Source of the DNA: CAYUMU01 sp964445985
Lineage (GTDB): Bacteria > Planctomycetota > Planctomycetia > Pirellulales > S012-138
Direction of reading: 5' to 3'
Length of the DNA stretch: 64,000 nt
Assembly: GCA_964445985.1 (NCBI GenBank)
Contig: CAYUMU010000006.1
Location: 62,001 to 126,000 of the forward strand
In this document: positions 51,837 through 60,830 of the stretch, piece by piece
Numbering within the stretch: the stretch's first letter is position 1
Layout of the letters: each line of letters begins with the position of its first letter
Translations under genes and position numbers: made by a program
Notes under the pieces: model-generated
Databases searched by the model: none
The model's input: only the letters and a program-made list of their open reading frames with translations
Told to the model about the DNA's origin: nothing

Positions 51837-52406
51837 CCCAAAACAACGACCGCTTGGACCCGCGACCGAATGCCAGCATGAGGCGATTGCCGTGCTGCCG
51901 CGGAGCCAAGGCACGCGTTGAGTCGAGAGAAATTTTTGCAGCCGATCCCGCCTGGACCGATCTGGCGGCCGACCCCACAGGGGGCCGGTCGTTGAGCGCG
52001 AACCCAGGGATTGGCGACCCACCAGCGGCCAAGGCAGCTTGCCACGGGGAGCATGGTCTTCCACGTTCCGCAAGCGAATTGGCTGCTGGCACTACGTTCG
52101 AGACTGGGATGACCCATTCCAATTCACCCCGAATTCCTGGCACGCTGGCAGCCCCATTGCGGGGACTGCATGCCCTGGCATGGACAGCGTGGATGCGGCC
52201 AACGCCCGAGGTGGAGCGCGCTGTTGCGCCCCTGCTCCGCGCCCGGCCGGATCGAATTTTCCGCGGCGAACCGCGCCTGGCCCGTGGGCCGTGGGCGCCA
52301 CGGTCGCCGGGGAAGCGGCGGCGGTGGGAATTGGTTGAACATCCCACCCCATCGCCCACGCCTGCCCCGCCTGGTGCGCGGCGGCGCCGAACACCAAGGA
52401 AATCAC
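51837..52406. other. Long leader region before the RNase E/G gene
   Basis: 570 nt. A frame beginning GTGA at the ptsI stop (51833-52498) is open through it but is Arg/Pro-rich and runs into the RNase gene, so I do not accept it. E. coli rne has a long self-regulating 5' leader; this region could play a similar part, but no conserved structure is recognisable. Confidence 0.35.
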
Positions 52407-54089
52407 ATGAAGCAAGAAATTCTGATCAATGTTGCCCAGCCCGAAGAGTGCCGCATCGCCATCCTGGAGGATGGCTTGCTGGAAGAACTCTATATTGAAC
52501 GCACCAGCCAGGACTCCTACGTCGGCAACATTTACAAGGGCACGATTGTCAATCTGGAGCCCAGCATCCAGGCGGCGTTTGTCGATTTCGGCGTAGGCCG
52601 CAACGGCTTTCTCCACATTAGCGACGTGGAACCGCAATACTTTCGCCAGGGCGGTTTCGACCCTTACGAAAACTTTGATAATGTTCGCCGCGGCAAAAAT
52701 GGCGCGAACAAGACCGAAAAGAACGAGAAAAACGAGGCAAGCGAACTAGACGACGACGTTCCCAACGGCGAGGACGATGGCAACGAGAAGACGGCCACGC
52801 GGACCAAACGCCGGCGGGTGGGCATGCGTCCGCGGGTCAAGCCGCCCATCCAAGACATCTTCCGCCGCGGCGACGAAGTGATCGTGCAGGTAATCAAGGA
52901 AGGCATCGGCACCAAAGGCCCCACGCTTTCCACCTACGTGAGCATTCCCGGCCGGTATCTCGTGTTGATGCCCGCCCTGGGGCGCGTGGGGGTTTCGCGC
53001 AAGATTGAAGACGACGACCTCCGCCGCAAACTGCGCGACGTGCTGCTGGAGTTGAACCCGCCCAAGGGCCTGGGTTTCATCATTCGCACGGCGGGGCAGG
53101 AACGCAGCCACAAGGAACTGTCGCGCGACATGGCCTACCTGCTGCGACTGTGGAAAGTGATTGTGCGGCGCATCAAAAAGGTCGCCGGGCCGGTCGCCAT
53201 CTACGAAGAGAGCGACATGATCATCCGCACCATTCGCGACATCTTTACCACCGAGGTCGATACGATCTACGTGGACGAGCCGACCGCGTTTGAGCGGGCC
53301 AAGGAATTCCTGCAGATTGTGATGCCGCGATACGTGAACCGGCTGCAACTGTACGAAGGCCGCGATCCGCTCTTCCACAAATATCATGTGGAAGAAGAGA
53401 TCAGCAAAATTTACCAGCGTCACGTGCCGCTGAAGGCGGGCGGTTCGATCGTGATCGATCAAACCGAAGCCCTGGTGGCGATCGACGTGAACAGCGGCAA
53501 CTTCCGGGCCGACGACAACGCCGAGGAGACCGCCTATCAGATCAATTTGATCGCGGCCCGCGAGATTGCCCGGCAGTTGCGGCTGCGCGACCTGGGGGGC
53601 GTGATCGTGAACGACTTTATCGACATGCGGAAGGAGCGGCACCGCCGCGGCGTGGAGCGGGCGCTGCGTGACGCCGTGAAGCGCGATCGGGCCCGCACCA
53701 AGATTCTGCGGACCAGCCCCTTTGGCCTGGTGGAAATGACGCGGCAGCGAATTCGCCCCAGCTTGAAGCGGAGCGTGTACCGCGATTGCCCTTGTTGCAG
53801 CGGCACCGCCGTGGTGAAGACCTCGGAAAGCATGGCGCTCGAAGTGGTCCGGCTGTTGATCCTGGTCACGCAGCGGAAAGATGTGGCCAAGGTGACGGTT
53901 TCGGTCTCGAACGACGTGGCCAGCTACCTGAACAACAAGAAACGGCGCGAACTGGCCCGCCTGGAAGAGAGCGGCGAAATGCTGGTGCTGGTGGAGGGGA
54001 AGGAATACGTGAACCCCGAATACCTGACGATCAGCTGCTACGACAAGAACGGGCACCAGGTGCACTTTGAGTACGGCGCTTCGCGGTAG
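52407..54089 (+). CDS. rng: Ribonuclease E/G family endoribonuclease
   Basis: 560 residues from the ATG at 52407, with AAGGA 7 nt upstream; the frame is open to 52170. It has the RNase E/G catalytic core: S1 domain (NIYKGTIVNLEPSIQAAFVD, GFLHISDVEP) interrupted by a Lys/Glu/Asp-rich insert of about 70 residues (roughly 85-155, ending RRGDEVIVQVIKEGIGTKGP). Then come the 5'-sensor and DNase-I-like domain with catalytic Asp residues (ALVAIDVNSGNF; GGVIVNDFIDM), and the zinc-link-like CPCC (YRDCPCCSGTAVVKTSE). The long C-terminal degradosome scaffold of RNase E is missing, so it is RNase-G-sized. It acts in rRNA maturation and mRNA decay. Confidence 0.93.
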   Translation: MKQEILINVAQPEECRIAILEDGLLEELYIERTSQDSYVGNIYKGTIVNLEPSIQAAFVDFGVGRNGFLHISDVEPQYFRQGGFDPYENFDNVRRGKNGANKTEKNEKNEASELDDDVPNGEDDGNEKTATRTKRRRVGMRPRVKPPIQDIFRRGDEVIVQVIKEGIGTKGPTLSTYVSIPGRYLVLMPALGRVGVSRKIEDDDLRRKLRDVLLELNPPKGLGFIIRTAGQERSHKELSRDMAYLLRLWKVIVRRIKKVAGPVAIYEESDMIIRTIRDIFTTEVDTIYVDEPTAFERAKEFLQIVMPRYVNRLQLYEGRDPLFHKYHVEEEISKIYQRHVPLKAGGSIVIDQTEALVAIDVNSGNFRADDNAEETAYQINLIAAREIARQLRLRDLGGVIVNDFIDMRKERHRRGVERALRDAVKRDRARTKILRTSPFGLVEMTRQRIRPSLKRSVYRDCPCCSGTAVVKTSESMALEVVRLLILVTQRKDVAKVTVSVSNDVASYLNNKKRRELARLEESGEMLVLVEGKEYVNPEYLTISCYDKNGHQVHFEYGASR

Positions 54090-54141
54090 GTTCAGGCGGC
54101 CGAGGGCCTAATATGTTCCAGCTTCAAGCGAGCAGTTTTTT

Positions 54142-54342
54142 ATGAATAAACCCAATCATAAGCACGATCATCAACACCATAACCACCCGCCCAAAAAGGG
54201 CCTGCACAAGGACTGGCGGGTTTGGACCGGCGTGATCCTGATGATCATCGCCATGGTGGCCTTCATCCTGTCGGATGATGAAGGGATTCAACCCGGCGGA
54301 GGTGGACCGAACACGGGCGAGCAGATGCCGGCCGCGGATTGA
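54142..54342 (+). CDS. Small His-rich single-span membrane protein
   Basis: 66 residues: a His-rich N-terminus (MNKPNHKHDHQHHNHPPKKG), one membrane helix (VWTGVILMIIAMVAFILS) and an acidic, Gly-rich tail. The His cluster could bind metal (inference). It follows rng by 52 nt on the same strand but has no clear ribosome binding site. No known family is recognised; composition and the well-formed helix support a real gene. A family 1 palindrome starts 17 nt after the stop. Confidence 0.65.
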   Translation: MNKPNHKHDHQHHNHPPKKGLHKDWRVWTGVILMIIAMVAFILSDDEGIQPGGGGPNTGEQMPAAD

Positions 54343-54359
54343 CGCAGGTTGCCGGGTGC

Positions 54360-54386
54360 CATGCTTACGCCCGTGGCGTAAGCATG
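54360..54386. repeat. Palindromic repeat, family 1 (copy 4)
   Basis: CATGCTTACGCC CGT GGCGTAAGCATG, perfect 12-bp arms; it could also act as a transcript end for the small gene before it. The rest of 54387-54684 shows no gene. Confidence 0.75.
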
Positions 54387-54684
54387 GAAACCTTCGCCGC
54401 AGATCCAGGTTCGACGTCCGTTCACACGGGCGGATGTGATAACGTGTGCCACTGCTTGCGGTCGAATCCGTTTTGCCTTGCAGAGCAGGCTCGCCACGAC
54501 CGCAAGCAGTGTGCGGCGGAGGCGGCGTTTTACTTCGTTGGCCAACAGAGCCACCCCACCGGCGGAACTCTGCTGGCCGGTGAAAAAGAATTCCAGGTGT
54601 CCTGCACCCACCCCGCAAATAAGGGCACGCTAGCCGCACGATTTTCGCCGAATAGCCTGCGCAGGTTATTAAGAATTTTTCCGA

Positions 54685-55104
54685 ATGAACAGTAGTTATG
54701 TGGCAGACGTGAAAAGCAATCCCTATCAATCGCCTTTCGACGCGACGATATCAGGGAAGCTGGACGAGCCTTCACGACGCTCGACTCCTTCCTATCGCCT
54801 CTACGCACTCTTATTTGCGCCTCTTCCAACGACGATGATCATTTCGTGGTTTTCGCGCGCCTCACTTTGGCGAGATGGTTGGTGGTTTTACCCCACGAAC
54901 TTTTTCGCGATCTTTACATCAATAGCAGTTGTCGTATACCTGATTCGCAAGGGTCAAACGGCAGTCGCACTGGTCGGCGCGTTCTTTCTAGCTGCTTTGT
55001 TGGTGGCTTCACTTTTCCCAGTTTGGCTCGATCACGCGGCGCTTGCGCCTTGGGGCCTTGATTCTCACTGGCATAATTACTGGCAGATGACCCACGTCCA
55101 CTGA
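54685..55104 (+). CDS. Unknown small membrane protein with NPYQSP motif
   Basis: 139 residues. The N-terminus SNPYQSPFDA matches the NPYQSP motif that precedes the first membrane helix in many planctomycete membrane proteins. Three membrane segments follow (YALLFAPLPTTMIISWF, FAIFTSIAVVVYLI, VGAFFLAALLVASLFPVW) and a short C-terminal His-containing tail. Lower GC than nearby housekeeping genes. Function unknown. Confidence 0.65.
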   Translation: MNSSYVADVKSNPYQSPFDATISGKLDEPSRRSTPSYRLYALLFAPLPTTMIISWFSRASLWRDGWWFYPTNFFAIFTSIAVVVYLIRKGQTAVALVGAFFLAALLVASLFPVWLDHAALAPWGLDSHWHNYWQMTHVH

Positions 55105-55387
55105 GCGGCTCGGGGCGCCCTTCCGAAGGCGCTTCCAACGAACCGGCCGTTCGCATAGATATAACACCTATCGCAACATCGCGCCAGCCTGTGCAAGCTA
55201 CCCATCCATGCGCGCTGGCCTTGGCTGGTGGGCCTGCTCCCCCCGCACACGGCTGATACGGCGTTATCGGCAGGAAATGCTGAAGCACCATAAGGTGCGC
55301 GCCGGCGAGGGCTGAGATGCACCGTATGGGGAATTCGATGCGGCCGGAGTAGCGGAAATTCGTACCTGCAAGAGGACTCAAACAGCG

Positions 55388-56158
55388 ATGGATGGTCAGA
55401 AATTAGAGGAAGCAGTGCGGCGATTCCGTTTGGGAATTAATAGATGCATAAATCAATCGCAGTTTCTCGGAGTCCCTGATCCTGAAAAGTTCCCATTTGG
55501 ATACTGTGATTGGGCCTCAAACGGCTTGTGTAGATTCATCGAAGCGAACTTAAGTGAGCAGGTCTACTACATTAGGGGGTGCCGCAAGACCACCGATCGT
55601 CATACCTGGCTGAAGGTCGCGGACATTGACGTCGATATCACCGCTGGACAATTCTATGACGCTCCGTCCCCAGTGATTTGCACGGAAAATAGCAAGTGGC
55701 ACAAAGAAATATGGGAGATAGATGGGCAGCCAATGCCGAGCACCGAATTTCACAACTACATGGCGACCCAAGCGTATTCTGCGATCTGTCGCGAGGCGGC
55801 ACAATGTGATCCAGGGTTGGAATCACTTGAATCGCGCCGAGAGTATTGGATGCAGTATTCCATGAAAATTTGCAATCAAATCAAGGGCGCGCTTAACTTC
55901 GCCGCGTGGGGATCCAATGGAATTGACGGTGTTCGAGAGGAAGTGTTTGGGATATTCTGTGATGCCTGGGAAGAAAGCCGGGATCATCAATGTGTCAAAG
56001 ACGATGACATTCAACGCTGTTTTCGACAGATGAAGTGGGTTGCGCCAACCGATCCGCCAGTGCAGGGAGAAGCCCAAGGCCACTACAGACTGTTGTGGGA
56101 TCTTTGCGAGGAATGGCGTTGTTGGCATTATGCAATGGTGCATTTTCGAGCGTCCTGA
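55388..56158 (+). CDS. Unknown protein with papain/transglutaminase-like Cys-His-Asp pattern
   Basis: 256 residues from the ATG at 55388. The first 90 residues contain FPFGYCDWASNGLCRFIEAN (C40), RHTWLKVADIDVDITAGQFY (H72, D81/D83). This C...H...D(IT..QF) order fits papain-like or transglutaminase-like cysteine enzymes: Cys at the start of a helix, His on a strand, Asp on the next. The C-terminal 160 residues are helical, Trp/Cys-rich and unrecognised. No signal peptide. The base composition is clearly more AT-rich than the surroundings, suggesting horizontal transfer. Neighbours give no hint of role; a protease, deamidase or effector activity is inference. Confidence 0.65.
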   Translation: MDGQKLEEAVRRFRLGINRCINQSQFLGVPDPEKFPFGYCDWASNGLCRFIEANLSEQVYYIRGCRKTTDRHTWLKVADIDVDITAGQFYDAPSPVICTENSKWHKEIWEIDGQPMPSTEFHNYMATQAYSAICREAAQCDPGLESLESRREYWMQYSMKICNQIKGALNFAAWGSNGIDGVREEVFGIFCDAWEESRDHQCVKDDDIQRCFRQMKWVAPTDPPVQGEAQGHYRLLWDLCEEWRCWHYAMVHFRAS

Positions 56159-56397
56159 AGCGCACGGTAGAACCAGCTTACTAAACTGGCTCGATGCGAA
56201 AGCAAATTGTCGCCTACATGCTCCGGGCCTACTTGCCGCCGGAAGGTCCCGAGAAGACCCTGCCGGCAAATTCCCGACTTCTTCCCCTCCGCACTACAAT
56301 TCGCCGGCCCATCTGAATTACAATGGGCAGCTTTGGCGGCACGCTAATTTGTGCCCGGCCGGTTCACTCAATCATTGGAAGTGGGAGTCTGGTGCTC

Positions 56398-59300
56398 ATG
56401 CGGCAAGCGAACGAATCTGACCGGCTGGGGCATGTTCCGCGATCGAAGTCGCCCAGGCTCTGCTCGGCGCTGGCGGCGATTGCCGTGGCCATTCTGCTCA
56501 TTGCGCCGAGCGGTTCAGCCCCAGCGGCCGAGGCCAAGCCGGTTTTTGATAGCAAGCTGGTCACGGCCGCCACGCCAGGGCATGCGGTGAAGGTCACGGT
56601 CGAGTTGGCCGGCGCTAAGAACCTGTACCTGGTGGTCTCCGACGCCGGCAATGGCTATGGCTGCGATTGGGCCGATTGGGCCGAGCCGCGGATTGTCACC
56701 GCCGCTGGCGAACAGAAGCTCACCGATCTCAAATGGAAATCGGCCACCACTGGCTGGGGTGAGGCCCGGGTGAACCAGAACTGCGAAGGCGGCCCGCTCA
56801 AGATCAATGGCCAAGAAGTGGCCTATGGCATCGGCACGCATGCCAACAGCGTGATCCACTTTGAACTGCCGGCGGGGGCCGAGCGTTTCCTGGCCACGGC
56901 AGGGCTCGATGACGGCGGCACCCGCCAGGGCGGCAACCAATCGAGCGTGCGGTTCCTGGTTTATTTGGAACAGCCAGCCCCGATTATCGCTAGTCCCCCC
57001 GCTGGCTCGACCGTCAGCCGCGAACCGACCGACGCCATCGATAATCTCGATGCCGGAGCGGGCCTCGAAGCTACGCTGTTTGCCGCCGAACCCCAACTGC
57101 TCAGCCCCTCGAATATCGATATCGACCACCGCGGCCGCGTGTGGACTTGCGAAGTGGTCAACTACCGCCACTTTCGCAACGGCGACAACGCACCCCGCGA
57201 GGCCGGCGACCGCATCTTGATTCTGGAAGACACCAACGGCGACGGCAAAGTGGATCGCGAGCAGGTGTTTTACCAGGGCCGCGATATCGACTCGGCCCAC
57301 GGCGTGTGCGTGCTCGGCACGCCCGACGACCGGGGAACCAAGGCCATCGTTTCCGCAGGGCCCAACGTGTTTGTGCTGACCGACGACGATGGCGACCTCA
57401 AGGCCGACCGCAAAGAAGTGCTCTTCACCGGCATCTCCGGCACGCAGCACGACCACGGCATCCATTCCTTCCTGTTTGGACCCGATGGCCGGCTGTACTT
57501 CAACTTTGGCAACGAAGGCAAACAACTCAAAGACGCCGCCGGCCAACCGGTGGTCGATCGCGCCGGCAACGTGGTGGCCGCCAACCGCCAGCCGTATCAA
57601 GAAGGCATGGTCTTCCGCTGCAACCTCGACGGCAGCGACCTGGAAACCTTGGGCTGGAACTTCCGCAACAACTGGGAACTGGCGGTCGATTCGTTCGGCG
57701 GGCTGTGGCAAAGCGACAACGACGACGACGGCAACCGCGCCGTCCGCATCAACTACGTGATGGAGTTCGGCAACTACGGCTACAAGGACGAGCTCACCGG
57801 CGCCGGCTGGAAAGAGCCCCGCATCGGCATGGCCCCGGAGATTCCATTGCAACACTGGCACCTCAACGACCCTGGCGTGGTTCCCAACCTGCTGCAAACG
57901 GGCGCGGGTTCGCCGACGGGCATTCTCGTTTACGAAGGCAACCTGCTGCCGGAGCCGTTCCGTGGCCAGGTCATTCACTGCGACGCTGGCCCCAACATCG
58001 TGCGCGCCTATCCGGCCAAGCGCGACGGCGCTGGCTACACGGCCGAAATGGTGAACGTGCTGCTGGGCGCCCGCGACAACTGGTTCCGTCCCTCCGACGT
58101 ATGCACGGCCCCCGACGGCAGCCTGATCATCGCCGATTGGTACGATCCCGGCGTGGGAGGCCATCGCATGCAGGATATCGAACGCGGCCGCCTGTTCCGC
58201 GTGGCTCCGCCGGGCGCGAAGTACGACATTCCCAAATTCGACTTCGCCACCATTCCCGGCGCGATTGCCGCGCTCAAAAACCCCAACCTGGCCACGCGGT
58301 ATGTGGCCTGGCAGGCTTTGCACAACCAGGGCCTGCACGCCGTGCCGGCCTTGTTGGAAATGGCGGCCGACGAGAACCCCGTGTTCCGCGCTCGGGCGTT
58401 GTGGCTACTCGCCGCGGCCCCAGGCAGCGGCGTCGACTTCGTCACCAAAGCCGCGGAACTGGCCGCCGCCGATCGCGAAGCAGACATTCGCTCGATGGCC
58501 CTGCGAATCTTGCGGCAGCATCGCCGCGACCCGGTCGCCATGATCAAGCAACTGGTGAAAGATCCCTCCTCTGCCGTGCGGCGAGAATGCTTCGTGGCGT
58601 TGCGAGGTGACTCCAGCGAGGCGCTCCCGCACCTTTGGACGCTTCTGGTCAAGCAGCACGACGGCCAAGACCGGTGGTACTTGGAAGCCGCAGGCATTGC
58701 GGCCGATGGACGCTGGGACGCTTGCTTGAAAGAGTATCTGGGCCACGTCGCGCTGCCAGAGTACGACCATCTCAAGTCGGCGGCCACGCGCGATATCATC
58801 TGGCGATCGCGAGCCGAACGAACGCCGGAACACTTGGCCGCCATCCTGGAGAAACCCGTCAGCAAAGCGGCCGACGCCCCGCGTTACCTCCGCGCGTTCG
58901 ACTTCCAAAGCGGTCCCCAAAAGGAAGAAGCCCTGCTGCAGTTGGCCTTCACCTCGGCCGGCGGCGATCGCGACAAGGCGGCAATCATCAACGCGGCCGC
59001 CTTGCAGCGACTGCCGGCCAACTTGAACCTGGCCGAGCGTCCGGAATACCGCGAGGCCCTCGCCAAAGTGCTCGCCTCTTCGGCTGGCACCGCGCAGTTC
59101 GTGGGACTGGTCGAAAAGTTTCAGTTGGCCGACCGTTATTCGCAGTTGCTCGCCCTGGCGCAAGAGCAGCCAGAAAGCCAGTTGGGCGTGGATGCCGTGC
59201 GCGCTTTATTGAATCTCGGCGATCGCAAGCTGATTCGCGAAGCGCTGGTCGGCAGCAGTCCCGAGTTGGCGCTGGCCACGGCCACGGCGCTTTCCACGGC

Positions 59301-60024
59301 GGCCGATGGGCGTGCCGTAAGCCTGTTGATGCCGGTGGTGGAAGACCCCAAACAACCACTTGAGTTGCGTCGGCAAGCCACCAGGGCGGTGGCCCGCACG
59401 CGCAACGGGGCTCTCGACCTGATCAAGCTGGCCCAAAGCGGCAAGCTCGAAATAGACCTGCAACCGGCGGCCGCGTTTGAGCTGCATCTTTCCAGCCTGC
59501 CCGAGATCAAGTCGGCGGCCCAGCGGCTGTTCCCCTTGCCAACGTCGAAGGATTCCAAGCCGCTGCCAGCGGTGAGCGACCTGATCAAAATGCAGGGCGA
59601 CCTGGCGCGCGGCGCCCAGATCTACGCCACGACCGGCACCTGCAACAAGTGCCACGTGGTCAACGGTCAAGGGAAGGAAGTCGGCCCCAACCTTTCGGAG
59701 ATTGGCGGCAAGCTCAGCCGCGAGGCGCTGTTTGAGTCCATCCTGTACCCCAGTGCCGGCATCAGCCACAACTACGAGTCGCACACGTTGCTGCTGGCCA
59801 GCGGCAACGTGGTCACCGGCATCATCACCAGCGAAACGCCGCAGGCGATCACGCTGAAAACGGTCGATGGCCTGACGCAACTCATTCCCGTGGCCGATGT
59901 GGAAGAACGCGAGAAGCAAAAGATCTCGCTGATGCCAGCCGACCTGCAAAAGGTAATGTCGGCCCAAGACCTGGTCGACGTGGTGGATTACTTGCGAACG
60001 CTAAAGAAGGCCCCTGGCCAATAG
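56398..60024 (+). CDS. PVC-type heme-binding protein: NPCBM, beta-propeller, HEAT repeats, CxxCH
   Basis: 1208 residues from the ATG at 56398 (GGGAG 11 nt upstream); the frame opens at 56323. Order: signal segment (LCSALAAIAVAILLIAPSGS), NPCBM carbohydrate-type domain (about 60-200: YLVVSDAGNGYGCDWADWAE, YGIGTHANSVIHFELPAG), a six-bladed propeller (about 230-620: DIDHRGRVWTCEVVNYRHF, QHDHGIHSFLFGPDGRLYF, FRPSDVCTAPDGSLIIADW), HEAT-like repeats (about 630-1050) and the C-terminal heme domain with TGTCNKCHVVNGQGKEVGPN and SHNYESHTLLLASGNVVTGI. The last part is the Pirellula/Verrucomicrobium-type heme-binding domain. Exported; probably a dehydrogenase-like oxidase of carbohydrates passing electrons to heme c (inference). 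Confidence 0.9.
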   Translation: MRQANESDRLGHVPRSKSPRLCSALAAIAVAILLIAPSGSAPAAEAKPVFDSKLVTAATPGHAVKVTVELAGAKNLYLVVSDAGNGYGCDWADWAEPRIVTAAGEQKLTDLKWKSATTGWGEARVNQNCEGGPLKINGQEVAYGIGTHANSVIHFELPAGAERFLATAGLDDGGTRQGGNQSSVRFLVYLEQPAPIIASPPAGSTVSREPTDAIDNLDAGAGLEATLFAAEPQLLSPSNIDIDHRGRVWTCEVVNYRHFRNGDNAPREAGDRILILEDTNGDGKVDREQVFYQGRDIDSAHGVCVLGTPDDRGTKAIVSAGPNVFVLTDDDGDLKADRKEVLFTGISGTQHDHGIHSFLFGPDGRLYFNFGNEGKQLKDAAGQPVVDRAGNVVAANRQPYQEGMVFRCNLDGSDLETLGWNFRNNWELAVDSFGGLWQSDNDDDGNRAVRINYVMEFGNYGYKDELTGAGWKEPRIGMAPEIPLQHWHLNDPGVVPNLLQTGAGSPTGILVYEGNLLPEPFRGQVIHCDAGPNIVRAYPAKRDGAGYTAEMVNVLLGARDNWFRPSDVCTAPDGSLIIADWYDPGVGGHRMQDIERGRLFRVAPPGAKYDIPKFDFATIPGAIAALKNPNLATRYVAWQALHNQGLHAVPALLEMAADENPVFRARALWLLAAAPGSGVDFVTKAAELAAADREADIRSMALRILRQHRRDPVAMIKQLVKDPSSAVRRECFVALRGDSSEALPHLWTLLVKQHDGQDRWYLEAAGIAADGRWDACLKEYLGHVALPEYDHLKSAATRDIIWRSRAERTPEHLAAILEKPVSKAADAPRYLRAFDFQSGPQKEEALLQLAFTSAGGDRDKAAIINAAALQRLPANLNLAERPEYREALAKVLASSAGTAQFVGLVEKFQLADRYSQLLALAQEQPESQLGVDAVRALLNLGDRKLIREALVGSSPELALATATALSTAADGRAVSLLMPVVEDPKQPLELRRQATRAVARTRNGALDLIKLAQSGKLEIDLQPAAAFELHLSSLPEIKSAAQRLFPLPTSKDSKPLPAVSDLIKMQGDLARGAQIYATTGTCNKCHVVNGQGKEVGPNLSEIGGKLSREALFESILYPSAGISHNYESHTLLLASGNVVTGIITSETPQAITLKTVDGLTQLIPVADVEEREKQKISLMPADLQKVMSAQDLVDVVDYLRTLKKAPGQ

Positions 60025-60062
60025 CAACCACTGGCCAGCGCAGCGGCAACGCTTGCCTCCCC

Positions 60063-60126
60063 ACAACTCCGCGCTCCGAATTCCGCACTCCGCCCTCCCC
60101 ACTCGCTCCAAACTCGCTCCAAACTC
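60063..60126 (-). repeat. Dispersed repeat, family 4 (partial, inverted)
   Basis: ACTCCGCGCTCCGAATTCCG, CACTCCGCCCTCCCCACTCG; only the NNCTCCGAA part of the family is present, followed by a tandem CTCCAAACTCG. Confidence 0.5.
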
Positions 60127-60218
60127 GCTTCCTCCTCCCCTTGCTTTTGCAACAGCACTGGGGACAATCGCTACAGGCGTTGAGGCGTGAGTGCACTCTG
60201 TTTTGATCGAGGGACAGC

Positions 60219-60743
60219 ATGGTGGTGGCGCGAGGTACGTTGGAGTCGAGGATCTATATCGAAGAAACTCGCGTCGGCAAGGGAGTGTTTGCCAAGCGGA
60301 ACTACAAGGCCGATGTCACCATTGGTGAAGTCGGCGGCGAACTGATTCACGACGCCGAGTATACCTCCAGCTATTGCATCGACATGGGCGACGACATTGC
60401 CCTGGAGCCGGCGCCTCCCTTCCGCTACCTGAACCACAGTTGCGATCCCAACTGCGAACTGTTCGTGTACGAAGACGAACTGATGAAGTTGCTGCTGGTC
60501 TCGCTGCGGCCGATCCCGCGCCACGAAGAGCTAACGATTGATTACGGTTGGCCGGCGGAGGTGGCCATCCCCTGCCAGTGCGGCTCGAAGGATTGCCGCG
60601 GCTGGGTGGTCGGTCCCGAAGACCTGCCGCTGGTGCTCGAAGAAAAGGCCCAAGAGGCCAAGCAGTTGGCCAAACAACAACGGGCCGCCAAAAAGAAAGC
60701 CGACCTGCTCCAAGGCAAAGCAGCCAAAGCGGCCGCCTGTTAG
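60219..60743 (+). CDS. SET-domain protein (lysine methyltransferase-like)
   Basis: 174 residues. A complete small SET domain: GTLESRIYIEETRVGKGVFA, RYLNHSCDPNCELFVYEDEL (the NHSC cofactor/substrate knot), EELTIDYGW, and a post-SET-like zinc motif (IPCQCGSKDCRGWV). The last 35 residues are a Lys/Ala/Gln-rich helix (EEKAQEAKQLAKQQRAAKKK). SET enzymes transfer methyl from S-adenosylmethionine to lysine. In bacteria they occur in chlamydiae, some planctomycetes and others, with ribosomal or DNA-binding proteins proposed as targets. The basic tail could bind nucleic acid (inference). Convergent with trmL. Confidence 0.88.
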   Translation: MVVARGTLESRIYIEETRVGKGVFAKRNYKADVTIGEVGGELIHDAEYTSSYCIDMGDDIALEPAPPFRYLNHSCDPNCELFVYEDELMKLLLVSLRPIPRHEELTIDYGWPAEVAIPCQCGSKDCRGWVVGPEDLPLVLEEKAQEAKQLAKQQRAAKKKADLLQGKAAKAAAC

Positions 60744-60748
60744 CTCAT

Positions 60749-60776
60749 CCGGTGGTGGCGCTGCGCTTACCACCGG
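60749..60776. terminator. Possible bidirectional terminator hairpin
   Basis: CCGGTGGT / ACCACCGG, an 8-bp stem with a 12-nt loop between convergent genes, 5 nt after the SET gene stop. No U-tract. The GC-rich sequence also resembles a palindromic repeat. Confidence 0.4.
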
Positions 60777-60830
60777 CTACGGGCTGGAACCCCTTCGGGG
60801 TAAATCAGACGCGCAATGGCCCCTCGCTCC

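Noticed and set aside
51833..52498. 221-codon frame overlapping the ptsI stop
   Set aside because: Arg/Pro-rich composition typical of a GC-rich shadow frame, and it runs 90 nt into the well-supported RNase E/G gene.
52746..54065. 439-codon antisense frame inside the RNase gene
   Set aside because: His/Val/Gln-rich shadow frame; the sense strand encodes an unmistakable RNase E/G.
56515..58338. 607-codon antisense frame inside the PVC-type heme protein gene
   Set aside because: Antisense frames stay open in high-GC genes; its sequence has no family resemblance, whereas the sense frame has clear domains.
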